Assembly: GCF_022836495.1 (NCBI RefSeq)
Contig: NZ_BQXM01000001.1
Span: 231,968-295,967, forward strand
DNA: 64,000 nucleotides
Source: Desulforhabdus sp. TSK
GTDB taxonomy: Bacteria > Desulfobacterota > Syntrophobacteria > Syntrophobacterales > Syntrophobacteraceae
Direction of reading: 5' to 3'
In this document: in pieces, positions 45,730-54,135 of the stretch
Position numbering within the stretch: the first letter of the stretch is position 1
Layout of the letters: each line of letters starts with the position of its first letter
Program-made: the position numbers and the translations under genes
The notes under the pieces: generated by a model
What the model saw: the letters and a program-made list of their open reading frames with translations, nothing else
Database searches by the model: none
What the model was told of the DNA's origin: nothing

Positions 45730-46953
45730 ATGAGCAAGAAAATCGTGCTGGTGCTGACAGGCCTGATGATGATCGCAGGCTTTGCGGCCTGGGTGCTGCA
45801 ATACAGGGAAGGGCTCATCCTGACCGACCTTCGGAATTCCTATTCGTGGGGCCTCTATGTCTCAGGGCTTGCCTTCTTTGTAGGTAATGCGGCGGGGGGC
45901 CTCGTCCTGAGCTCGCTCATCTATCTTTTTGGAGTCACTGCCCTCAAGCCCTTCGCGCGAATCGGGGCTCTCACGGCTTTTGCCAACGTAACGGCGGCCA
46001 TGCTGGCGATTCTTCCCGACATAGGACAGCCGGTAAGGCTCTACAACATGCTCCTGCACCCCAAGCTCTCTTCTCCCCTCGTGTGGGACGTGGGCGTCTT
46101 GAACCTCTATGCCATCCTGTCCCTCGTGTATCTCTATCTTCTCATGCTGCCCGACCTCAAAGGCCCTCTCGCAAGGATCGCCCTCAAGGTGGAAAACCCC
46201 TCCGAGTTCTCAGAGAAGTGGGCCAGGCGCATCGCCCCGTTTTCCCTGATCGCGGCTATCGGCATCCACGTCGTCACGGCCTGGATTTTTTCCACGCAGG
46301 GCGCCCGGGAATGGTGGCATTCGGCCGTGCTGGCCCCTGACTTCGTGGCGGCAGCTATCGCGTCCGGAACGTCGGTCGTCATGGTGGTGGCGGTCCTCGT
46401 GTATGGCGTAAAGGAAGAATTCCGAGAGGCCTACCGCATCATGTCGCTCATGATCACCGTGTCGCTCCTGGTTCACATCTTCTTCATGTACAACGACTAC
46501 TTCATCCAGGCATGGTACGGTGCAAGCGAGTCCATGGAGACTCTGTCCATCACTTTCAAAGATTATCTGTGGGCGCATGCCTTTGAAGTCCTGGCTCCCC
46601 TTGCAGCTGTTTTGCTGCTCTCCCGCGAGAAGGTGCGCACCAGCGCATCCGCCGTGGTCGTGAGCTGCCTGCTTCTGATTGCCGGAATTTTCACCCATCG
46701 ATTCCTGCTCATGCCGGCAGCCTTTGGAAAGATTCCGCTCACATTCCCTCCCATGGGTCTCCAAGGAGTCGAGTGGTCCGTTCCTATCGCTTCCGGGAGG
46801 TACGACCCGACGGTGGATACCTTTGTGACCCACGCCCATTATTTTCCGACCGGCATCGAAATCACCATCTTTCTGGCGGTCCTGGCCTTCGCGTGCTTTC
46901 TGATTACGCTGGCTGTTGACAGGCTGCCTATCGTGAAGAAGGTGCAATCATGA
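45730..46953 (+). CDS. NrfD/PsrC-like membrane quinone subunit
   Basis: 407 residues with about ten membrane spans, the length of the larger NrfD-family proteins. It begins KKIVLVLTGLMMIAGFAAW, and contains SYSWGLYVSGLAFFVGNAAGG and LPDIGQPVRLYNMLLHP, the quinone-pocket-side signatures of the family. It anchors the complex and exchanges electrons with menaquinone. It starts 3 bases after the ferredoxin subunit and overlaps the torD-like start. Confidence 0.93.
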   Translation: MSKKIVLVLTGLMMIAGFAAWVLQYREGLILTDLRNSYSWGLYVSGLAFFVGNAAGGLVLSSLIYLFGVTALKPFARIGALTAFANVTAAMLAILPDIGQPVRLYNMLLHPKLSSPLVWDVGVLNLYAILSLVYLYLLMLPDLKGPLARIALKVENPSEFSEKWARRIAPFSLIAAIGIHVVTAWIFSTQGAREWWHSAVLAPDFVAAAIASGTSVVMVVAVLVYGVKEEFREAYRIMSLMITVSLLVHIFFMYNDYFIQAWYGASESMETLSITFKDYLWAHAFEVLAPLAAVLLLSREKVRTSASAVVVSCLLLIAGIFTHRFLLMPAAFGKIPLTFPPMGLQGVEWSVPIASGRYDPTVDTFVTHAHYFPTGIEITIFLAVLAFACFLITLAVDRLPIVKKVQS

Positions 46954-47468
46954 TGCAAAACCATTCCATCGAGGCGGACGACCTGAAGCTTCTGTCCAGG
47001 TCGTTCCGCTATCCCGAGGAGATGCCCGACTGGTTCGCGCTCGCAGGAATCGGGATCGCCTTCGATCCGGACCTGGAAACGGTCGGACTGACAAAGCTTC
47101 AAAACGAATATGTGAGGCTCTTCATCAATGCTCTGCCGCAGGTGCCCTGCCCACCTTATGGGTCATTTTACATCGAGGGCTCCCTGATGGGAGCGTCTAC
47201 GGTACGACTGCAAAATCTCTATCAAACCTACGGGGTCCTTGCCGACGATATACCGGATCACATATCTGTGGAGCTCGAATTCCTGGCGTTCTTATCGATT
47301 CTCTCCCCCATGCACCCCATCGAGGAGGATTACCGGTTTCTCCTCGACCATCTGAATCAATGGACACCCGAGTTTTTCACCTGTATCGAGGAACACGACT
47401 CGACCGGCTTTTACAGCGAGATCAGTCGTTGCGCAAGAAAAGTACTGGCAGTATGTGGCGTAGCGTGA
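46950..47468 (+). CDS. TorD/DmsD-family molybdoenzyme chaperone
   Basis: 172 residues, slightly short for the family. Helical, with LTKLQNEYVRLFINALP, PCPPYGSFYIEG and LEFLAFLSILSP, typical of TorD-like proteins. It would fold and proofread the Tat-exported catalytic subunit encoded three genes upstream. The ATG overlaps the preceding stop. Confidence 0.88.
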   Translation: MMQNHSIEADDLKLLSRSFRYPEEMPDWFALAGIGIAFDPDLETVGLTKLQNEYVRLFINALPQVPCPPYGSFYIEGSLMGASTVRLQNLYQTYGVLADDIPDHISVELEFLAFLSILSPMHPIEEDYRFLLDHLNQWTPEFFTCIEEHDSTGFYSEISRCARKVLAVCGVA

Positions 47469-47523
47469 GCCGCACCCCTGTGGGATGAGGCAGTTGTCCA
47501 AAAACCAGGCCGCCTGGTACAAA

Positions 47524-47655
47524 GTTGTAGACTACGGAAACCACAAGTGCCATACAACCGCGGCCAACCGTGCTCCCATCCATGGCCAACACCAGGGTCT
47601 CCCTGGACAGGCATGAGAGGAGAGCTTGTGCGAAAGGCAGAAAGTATGTTTCCAA
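47524..47655 (-). pseudogene. IS4-type transposase fragment
   Basis: The frame encodes LSCLSRETLVLAMDGSTVGR followed by CMALVVSVVY, the region around the first catalytic aspartate (AMDGS) of an IS4-type transposase, and then loses similarity. Only about 44 codons remain. The rest of 47469-47769 contains nothing else I can assign. Confidence 0.65.
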
Positions 47656-47769
47656 ATCGAACTTCTTGTTTTACTCTAACATACTGTTTTTACAGGAGGC
47701 TGTCCGGTGGAGAATGTGTCCGGCAGCAAATCCTTTGAACCGGATCATAGAGACGAATCGGCACGGGTC

Positions 47770-48333
47770 TTATTCAATCTGCGCGAATAAATTCTTTGCG
47801 ATAAGTTGAAGATCGATGGTTTCGATGCGAAAAGCGTCATCTCCCGCATAAATCTGGGATCTGCCGTATTTCCCGTCTCTTAATATATATTTTTCAACAA
47901 ATTTGCTGTCCGGGTCGACCAAAAAATATTCCGAAACCCCAGATCGTTCATACAGTTCCATCTTTTCACGACGGTCCTTGAGAGTCGTTGACGGTGATGC
48001 GATCTCGAAGATCACCTCAGGAGCGCCTGACACGTGGGTTCTTTTTATCTTTTGCCGATCGCACACGATCAACACATCGGGTTGCACTATCTGGTCTTCT
48101 GCGAAAACGACATCAAGCGGGGCATCGAATACCTGGCAGATGTGACCGTGTTCTCTAAGATGATTTCGAATCAGCGAGAAGACTTCCCCCGATACAAGCT
48201 GGTGCCCGGTGGTTGGGGAGGGGGTCATGTCATAGATCAGCCCGTTTATGATCTCGCACCTGAAATCATCTGGAAAATCCAAGTAATCTTCATAGGTGTA
48301 GCGGGTCTTTTTCTTCGCGACTTGTGCTGACAT
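47770..48333 (-). CDS. Uma2-family restriction-endonuclease-fold protein
   Basis: 187 residues from the ATG at 48333 (GGGAGG upstream). DUF820/Uma2 signatures: TYEDYLDFPDDFRCEIINGL, VQPDVLIVCD, GAPEVIFEIASPST and DRREKMELYERSGVSEYFLVD, with the PD-(D/E)xK-like acidic residues. Members are abundant in cyanobacteria and Desulfobacterota and probably act as nucleases; the role is unknown. It stands alone between an IS fragment and phage genes. Confidence 0.9.
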   Translation of the reverse strand: MSAQVAKKKTRYTYEDYLDFPDDFRCEIINGLIYDMTPSPTTGHQLVSGEVFSLIRNHLREHGHICQVFDAPLDVVFAEDQIVQPDVLIVCDRQKIKRTHVSGAPEVIFEIASPSTTLKDRREKMELYERSGVSEYFLVDPDSKFVEKYILRDGKYGRSQIYAGDDAFRIETIDLQLIAKNLFAQIE

Positions 48334-48658
48334 TTTCTCAAGCCTCCCCTCTTGTAGACTTCGAAAGACCATGCCGAAAAAAGCGAGGTCATTTATATAC
48401 ACTCTTTATTGAGCTTCTTCTGAAGCTACTGCATATGCGAGGAATTTTCAATCGGGTCGGATAGGGCGTTTCCGAGTGTGGAAACACCGCCTGACCCGTC
48501 CCTGGTGGTTTCAACCATCACAACGATTTTGCAGTGTGCCTATCACCTAATAATACTCGTAATAACGGGTAGTTATTATGAATAGTGACCTCAGTGTGTT
48601 TAAGGATTTCCTCCAGCAAATCTTCATTTTCCTGTTCATAGTGTGGAATGACTATGAA

Positions 48659-49141
48659 ATGGCCGACCACAATCGGACCATCAAGTATACCTCGAAGGAG
48701 GCGTTGCTTAAGGGTGTGAAAGCCGATCTTGAAGCCAGGGCAGCAGAGGAGAAGGCACGTAGGGAAAGACTTGAAGAAGAGCGGCGAAAGCAAGAAGAGG
48801 CCGAACTGAAGGCCGACCCGAATTTCAGGGAGCTGCCAAAAGAGATCCTGGATCGCTTCTTGGCAATCGGGATCACCGTGCGGTTGAACACGACCCCATT
48901 TCGCGGACGGGGGATGAAGGGGGAAGGGGGGAGCTTCCAGCGGGTTTTTTTGCAGGACAGGAACGCTAAAGCAGGGGCACTCTTTCGAACGAAGGACACC
49001 TACCTGAAACCTGTTTTGGGAGCCACCTTCGAGTCAAACTGGCCAGAGGTTCATGGCGCATGGTGGCATATGCCGATAGCCAAAATCGACGCAAACGGAG
49101 GCTTTGAAAAACTGGCTTCTATCTTTGAGAGGAACGTCTAA
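48659..49141 (+). CDS. phage-region protein of unknown function
   Basis: 160 residues from the ATG at 48659, where a natural protein (ADHNRTIKYTSKEALLKG) begins; the open frame starts 27 codons earlier but that part reads as chance. A charged coiled-coil stretch (about 20-60) is followed by RELPKEILDRFLAIGI and a C-terminal domain. Its stop overlaps the next start (taATG), so it belongs to the phage operon. No family recognised. Confidence 0.6.
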   Translation: MADHNRTIKYTSKEALLKGVKADLEARAAEEKARRERLEEERRKQEEAELKADPNFRELPKEILDRFLAIGITVRLNTTPFRGRGMKGEGGSFQRVFLQDRNAKAGALFRTKDTYLKPVLGATFESNWPEVHGAWWHMPIAKIDANGGFEKLASIFERNV

Positions 49142-49554
49142 TGCGAAACATCGAAAAGCCCGGCCGTGAGGATGTCGCCGGTATCGTGGCGTCTCTTGGG
49201 TCTCTCTCTGATTGGTCGAAGGGATTTTTGCCGCTTCTTGCATCCCACCTTCGGAAAAACCCCGTTCAATACCGGAACTTCGGCCCCTGGTGGTGGGTGG
49301 TGAAAAAAGCCATGCTGGATGCCGGTTTTGCACCCTTCGGGCAGGATGTTGACGCTGAAATGCTCGAAGCCATGCTCGACCCGGAAGACCCCGCCTTCTC
49401 GTTGCTGCTGGCTCAGATCTATTACGAGTTCAGCTTGGAAAACCATTTCGTAGGGCAGGCCACGCACACCATGGTCGATAATGGCGAAGACGTGGAATAC
49501 ACGGTCTACGACCATGACGCCGAAGCCTTCATCCGGGCCGGGGGCTTTTTGTAA
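49141..49554 (+). CDS. phage-region protein of unknown function
   Basis: 137 residues, soluble, with an aromatic segment FGPWWWVVKKAMLDAG and an acidic C-terminus. Its start overlaps the preceding stop and its own stop overlaps the portal gene start, both as taATG. The position just before the portal gene suggests a head-assembly or structural role; I recognise no domain. Confidence 0.65.
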   Translation: MRNIEKPGREDVAGIVASLGSLSDWSKGFLPLLASHLRKNPVQYRNFGPWWWVVKKAMLDAGFAPFGQDVDAEMLEAMLDPEDPAFSLLLAQIYYEFSLENHFVGQATHTMVDNGEDVEYTVYDHDAEAFIRAGGFL

Positions 49555-51242
49555 TGGCAAAGAAAAAGAAAGCGCCCGACCCCCGAGCCCTCGGGTCGAA
49601 AGTGCTCGATCTGCTTTTCCCCGCACGGAAGTCCATAACGGACTACGATGCGAGGAACGTGGATTTACCGGCTCAAACAGCCGGTTTTTTCGGTGATTTC
49701 GGGGATCAGGTCATTGATCCGGTTCAACACGTTTTTGCGCTCACGACCGATGAAGACAAGCTGATTCACAGTCTGCCTTCCGACCGCATTTCAAGGTATG
49801 GTTTTCTCGAAGCGATGGCTTCGGACCCCACCGTCGAGAGTGCCATCCAAATGCACATTGCCCATGCCATGAGCGCGGATCTCAACAGCGGGCAGATTTT
49901 AAGGATCGAATCCTCCACGGATGCTGAAAACGCCTTTGTAAAAGACTTGAAAGAGATTTTCGAGGAAGACCTCAATTCAAAAGTAAAGTCATGGGTGTAC
50001 CCGGCTGCAATTTATGGCGTGAACTATATGCGCGTCTACTCCGGGCAAGGGAAGGGAGTTCTTCATATCCGAAACGACTTCTACACGCACCCGAGGCATG
50101 TGAGAGAGTATGAACACGCCGGGCGTCTTGCCGGTTTCACGACGGCCTACCAGGGCACACAAAAAACGGTGATGCTCATGCCGCCCTGGTCCATGGTTGC
50201 GGTGAAAATCCCCTACTGGCGAAAAGATGCCGTGGTCGAGCCCTACAGGGTGGACGCCAAAGGGGTGGACCTCTCCAACGAAGACTTTGACGCAGAAGGC
50301 ATGATCGAGACGCAAAACTACGGCACCAGTCTCATCGAAACCGCTTACGGGCCTTGGTTCGACCTCATGGAAGCCATCTTGAGCCTCAACATGAGCCGCA
50401 AGAACGCGGCAAGGCTGGAACGGCTCATCGGCGTGAACATGGGGAAGCTCGATCCGGTCCGAAGCGCTAAATACCTGAACGCCATCACGAATCAGATGCA
50501 AAAAGCCGACAAGGAAATGGCGCGCCGTTCACTTCGCAAGGGCTTTGTCCAAACCGTTTTGAACCACATCATTCCCATTTGGGGCGACAGCAAAGGGCGG
50601 CTCGACATCAACAGTTTGCAGGGCACCCCGGACATCAATGGTCTCGAGGACGTTCTTTTCCACGTCAAGCGCCTCGGTTCGGCGCTCGGTGTCGATCCGG
50701 CGCTTTTGGGGTTCGGGGATCTCATGGCGGGCGGTCTCGGAGAAGGGGGTTGGTTCCGGATTTCCGTCATCGCGGCCATGAAGGCGCAGCAGATCCGAAC
50801 AGCCGTTCGCAACGCGATTGAACGCATTTTTGACATCCACATCGCTCAGAAGTACGGAAAGATTTTTCTTCCAGGCCAAAAGCCATGGCGCATCGTTTTC
50901 AATTCGGTCTCGACCGCTATGGAACGTGAAGAGCGGGAAAATCTCGAGGGACGAGCCAACCTTGCCACCATGATTGTCGGAATGATGGCCGGGATGGATC
51001 AGGAGTTCAGTCATCTGGACCGGCTTTCCTTCTACAATTACCTGTTTACCGACATTTTAAAAATGGACGAGCAGAAATTTTCAGAAGTTTTCCCCGAAGA
51101 GATTGTAAACAAAAAGCCCGACCCGCAGGAAGGCGAAGAGGGCGGCAAGGGGAGGGGGCCTTTTGAATCTGCAGGCTCAGAAGCGATAAAACGCATGATA
51201 TACGAAACGGTCGATGAATTTTACAGGCAGGAGGTGGAGTAG
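49554..51242 (+). CDS. T4-like phage portal protein
   Basis: 562 residues, in the size range of myovirus portal proteins. It shows AIQMHIAHAMSADLNSGQ, YGVNYMRVYSGQG, the mid-protein helix NAITNQMQKADKEMARRS and a conserved IPIWGDSKGRLDINSLQG region. Portals form the DNA-entry ring of the capsid. It is translationally coupled to both neighbours. The terminase and major capsid genes expected beside it are absent, so this is a fragment of a phage head module. Confidence 0.75.
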   Translation: MAKKKKAPDPRALGSKVLDLLFPARKSITDYDARNVDLPAQTAGFFGDFGDQVIDPVQHVFALTTDEDKLIHSLPSDRISRYGFLEAMASDPTVESAIQMHIAHAMSADLNSGQILRIESSTDAENAFVKDLKEIFEEDLNSKVKSWVYPAAIYGVNYMRVYSGQGKGVLHIRNDFYTHPRHVREYEHAGRLAGFTTAYQGTQKTVMLMPPWSMVAVKIPYWRKDAVVEPYRVDAKGVDLSNEDFDAEGMIETQNYGTSLIETAYGPWFDLMEAILSLNMSRKNAARLERLIGVNMGKLDPVRSAKYLNAITNQMQKADKEMARRSLRKGFVQTVLNHIIPIWGDSKGRLDINSLQGTPDINGLEDVLFHVKRLGSALGVDPALLGFGDLMAGGLGEGGWFRISVIAAMKAQQIRTAVRNAIERIFDIHIAQKYGKIFLPGQKPWRIVFNSVSTAMEREERENLEGRANLATMIVGMMAGMDQEFSHLDRLSFYNYLFTDILKMDEQKFSEVFPEEIVNKKPDPQEGEEGGKGRGPFESAGSEAIKRMIYETVDEFYRQEVE

Positions 51243-52207
51243 TGGGGCAGATCTTGGAATGCTCGTTCAACCTTTTTAACGAGGGGAGAAAGTACACCGG
51301 GAACCATCGCAAGTATGTGCTGGAAAATGCCCGCGAGATAGCCGAGATGGAAGCCACCCGGGAACGAATCAGGCTGAGGGAGGCCCTTGGCTACTACGGG
51401 CACGGACGGCGCATCCTGGCAGGCAAGATGAACCTGGGGGAAGTCGAAGCGGTACGGATGCCGGACGGTTCCAGCGTGATCGTCTCCAATATCCCGAGCA
51501 ACGTCACAACTTGCCTTTCGATTGAAGATGACGGAACGGTCAAGCACAAGCAGGAGATTCTTGCAACCGAAACGGGCCGGATCGTGGAAAGCCTGCACAA
51601 GAGCCGTGTGGGTGGTTTTTCGTGGGCCTGCCCAGGTTCTGACGGGGGGGCCGGCAAAACGACACGACTCTCGGGGTTTGCGGGGTTTGACTATGTGTTG
51701 AACCCCGGTTTTGCACTGAATCGCGGGTATATCCTGGAATCCGCCTTCGACCGCAGTGCAATCCTCGAGTCCATTTCCGCAGTGGTCCACGACGATGCAA
51801 AGGCCGAAGGGTTGCTTGCCGGCTGGCAGGCTGACGCCCACTTCAAAGCCATCGAGCTTGCAGAGCGCCTCGATCATGCGGAGCTCTTTGAGAGTGCGTT
51901 GCTTGAGAAAATGACGGCAAGGGAAAAGGATTTTCTTGAACTCGAGGAGAAACTTCAAATCGCGGTCAAGGCCCGGGAAGAAGAGAAAGCCCGTATGAAG
52001 AGCCTCTGCGATTTTCTTCTCGAGTCAGCCCCGTTCTTTATTCCGGAGGATATCAAACATGCCCTGATGGAATCGAGGTTTGACAAGGTGGTCGGTATCT
52101 TCGAGTCGGCAAAGCGGGTTGACTTTTCGCAATATCCCCTTGCCGGACATGCTGCAAAGCCCCCACGGAAAGAGGCTTACGAGGAGCCGACCGGATGGGA
52201 GATTTGA
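51242..52207 (+). CDS. phage prohead protease/scaffold-like protein
   Basis: 321 residues, starting with GTG that overlaps the portal stop (taGTG). An N-terminal protease-like domain (about 1-185) has a core ending in FDYVLNPGFALNRGYILES. A charged coiled coil (EKDFLELEEKLQIAVKAREE) and a C-terminal tail follow, resembling the protease-scaffold arrangement of T4-like phages. I cannot place all catalytic residues. Confidence 0.55.
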   Translation: MGQILECSFNLFNEGRKYTGNHRKYVLENAREIAEMEATRERIRLREALGYYGHGRRILAGKMNLGEVEAVRMPDGSSVIVSNIPSNVTTCLSIEDDGTVKHKQEILATETGRIVESLHKSRVGGFSWACPGSDGGAGKTTRLSGFAGFDYVLNPGFALNRGYILESAFDRSAILESISAVVHDDAKAEGLLAGWQADAHFKAIELAERLDHAELFESALLEKMTAREKDFLELEEKLQIAVKAREEEKARMKSLCDFLLESAPFFIPEDIKHALMESRFDKVVGIFESAKRVDFSQYPLAGHAAKPPRKEAYEEPTGWEI

Positions 52208-52306
52208 GGTTTTTTGCCTTGAAGCAAGCGAATATTGCTAGCCTGGGTCATGACAAGCCGTGCCCGAATGCGCGGACAAGGGAAAACAACACATCCTGGA
52301 ATCAAA

Positions 52307-52825
52307 ATGTCTGACGACCGCGATAGAGACGACCTGATCCTTGACTTGATCATGCGGCAACAGAAGGCATCCGAGCAAACTGGAAATTTGCTTGAAAGCC
52401 TCATGTCCGAAATGGCGCGGATACGCAGGCAATGCGAGGGGATTGGTGCGCTTGCGGCACGCATTGAAAACGTCGAGCGGTTTTTGAGAAGCGTGGATCA
52501 ACAGCGGCTTGATACGATGGCAAAATGTGCGGACGAGTTCCGCGAATTGAACCGCAAAAGGGAAGAAATCAAAGATGGATTGGCCTCGGTTGAGCGGAGC
52601 CTTGAGAGGCAGATTTCGGCCTTTCGTGACGACTTGGTTAAGGACTTGGACCTGAGGGATAGAGAGCTTCGGGCCAAAATAGAGGCCATCGAATCCCCTC
52701 TTTCAAAATCCATTAACGAGCTGCGTGAGAAGATGGCCTACTCTGCCGGAAAATACGGTGGGATCGCCGCGGTGCTGGTTTTGGTGGCACAATGGGTTTT
52801 GGGATGGATGAAGGGGAAAATGTAA
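52307..52825 (+). CDS. coiled-coil protein with C-terminal membrane span
   Basis: 172 residues from the ATG at 52307, where SDDRDRDDLILDLIMRQQ begins. Almost entirely helical and charged, with a long coiled coil (about 15-140) and a C-terminal hydrophobic span (YGGIAAVLVLVAQWVLGWM). This plan is common among phage accessory proteins. No specific function visible. Confidence 0.6.
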   Translation: MSDDRDRDDLILDLIMRQQKASEQTGNLLESLMSEMARIRRQCEGIGALAARIENVERFLRSVDQQRLDTMAKCADEFRELNRKREEIKDGLASVERSLERQISAFRDDLVKDLDLRDRELRAKIEAIESPLSKSINELREKMAYSAGKYGGIAAVLVLVAQWVLGWMKGKM

Positions 52826-52909
52826 AGGAACGCTTATGGCAGGATCATGTCTTGTTGTGGATAGGACGGAAACACCTTCTGCGTGGCAGAAAGGTGCGAG
52901 AATCGTTGT

Positions 52910-53038
52910 TCAATTGCTGACCACCATCGGGTGAACGCCAAAATTGGCGGCAACCTCATTGATCGTCTTCAATTTCTTAAAAAGCTTCAGGATTCCCCTT
53001 ATCTTGAATGGTGCATCATACTTTTGCTTCGATTCTGT
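52910..53038 (-). pseudogene. IS3-family OrfA transposase remnant
   Basis: The minus strand encodes KYDAPFKIRGILKLFKKLKT followed by INEVAANFGVHPMVVSN and a stop. This is the helix-turn-helix start of IS3-type OrfA, with the usual W-K after the helix replaced by a stop. Both ends are broken. Confidence 0.65.
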
Positions 53039-53409
53039 TCACTTCAAACAAGAAAATCTGAACTTCCAATCTAAGCTTACCCTGCTGTCTAAAATCTGTG
53101 GGGAATTATAAAAACCGAATTGAGTATCCCATCTGGATTTATTAGTTTTTGGGGCTGCCTGAGCATAGTAAACATTAATTAATTCATAATGTTAATGTAT
53201 CTTTCTGCGCACTGTCGGTAAAAAGTTCGTCTTTGTTCGACTCAAAACGCTTTATTTTGGGAGTCCGCAAGAGTAGTTTATTTTGCTCGGTACGGCCTCG
53301 TATTGGTTATGCCTCTCGAAGTTGTTTTATGCCCCATCTATGCCGGTGCTCCTGATATCGATGTTGGCTGGACATGGTCCGAAGCTCATTATGTCAAGGG
53401 AAGTAGCCC
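53039..53409. other. AT-rich region upstream of the defence island
   Basis: About 370 bases without a gene and markedly more AT-rich than its surroundings. It contains an inverted repeat (ACATTAA at 53172-53178, TTAATGT at 53192-53198) and repeated TTTATTTTG motifs near 53250-53285. It probably holds the island's promoter and may be the entry boundary of the island. Confidence 0.5.
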
Positions 53410-53613
53410 ATGGAAGAAAGATGGCTGAAAGTCGATGACATTTGCAGGTACCTGAGCGTCACGAACGAGACGGTTTACAAGTGGATTGAACATCGCGGCA
53501 TGCCTGCTCATCGCGTCGGTCGCCGCTGGATGTTCAAACAGGGAGAGGTGGATAACTGGGTCCAGACCGGCGGAGCAGGAGACAAATCCAACAGGCGCAA
53601 GAGTGAGTCATGA
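53410..53613 (+). CDS. excisionase/MerR-type HTH DNA-binding protein
   Basis: 67 residues with the HTH_17 fold: WLKVDDICRYLSVTNETVYK, then HRGMPAHRVGRRWMFKQGEV. Such small proteins often open defence islands and BREX loci as regulators. Its stop is 9 bases before the brxF start, so it is the first gene of the operon and may autoregulate through the palindrome upstream. Confidence 0.85.
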   Translation: MEERWLKVDDICRYLSVTNETVYKWIEHRGMPAHRVGRRWMFKQGEVDNWVQTGGAGDKSNRRKSES

Positions 53614-53622
53614 GGAGCGGCT

Positions 53623-54120
53623 ATGGCCAAACCGATACAGGAAAAAATAATACGATCCATTCAGGCAGCCGAAAGAATGTACCACCGCCTGGTTTTATTG
53701 GTGGGCGAGACGGGCTCCGGCAAGACCGGCGTGCTTCGTGACGTTGCACTTCATCTGGATAGCCAGGTCGTCAATGTGAATCTTGCCCTTTCGGCTGCAT
53801 TGCTGGAACTTACCACCAGGCAGCGAGCATTGCGGCTGCCGGCAATACTGGGCCAGATCGCTATGGATGTACAGTCCACGGTGATGTTCGACAACCTTGA
53901 AATCCTCTTCGACAAGAGACTCAAGCAAGATCCTCTGCGTCTCCTGCAAGGTATTTCGAGAAACCGGACTGTCGTAGCATCTTGGAACGGCATCGCTGCC
54001 GGTGGAAGACTTACCTATGCCGAGAACGGTCATCCCGAATATCGGAGCTATGAGGCAGTAGATGCTCTGATCGTCACCATGGATGGGACGGCAACGGTCG
54101 ATTCGGCAACAGACAAATAG
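53623..54120 (+). CDS. brxF: BrxF-like P-loop ATPase of a type 3 BREX-like system
   Basis: 165 residues with Walker A VGETGSGKTGVLRD close to the N-terminus and a weak Walker B (TVMFDNLEILFD). Small size, position after an HTH gene and before a 1245-residue BrxC-like ATPase all fit BrxF of type 3 BREX. Its exact role in that defence is unknown. Family assignment is from memory. Confidence 0.78.
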   Translation: MAKPIQEKIIRSIQAAERMYHRLVLLVGETGSGKTGVLRDVALHLDSQVVNVNLALSAALLELTTRQRALRLPAILGQIAMDVQSTVMFDNLEILFDKRLKQDPLRLLQGISRNRTVVASWNGIAAGGRLTYAENGHPEYRSYEAVDALIVTMDGTATVDSATDK

Positions 54121-54135
54121 AGAGACAGGTCAGGC

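Noticed and set aside
48518..48793. Minus-strand frame with VIPHYEQENEDLLEEILKH
   Set aside because: The segment looks protein-like and might be a decayed gene end, but it has no start, no family I can name, and overlaps the phage operon. Left unassigned.
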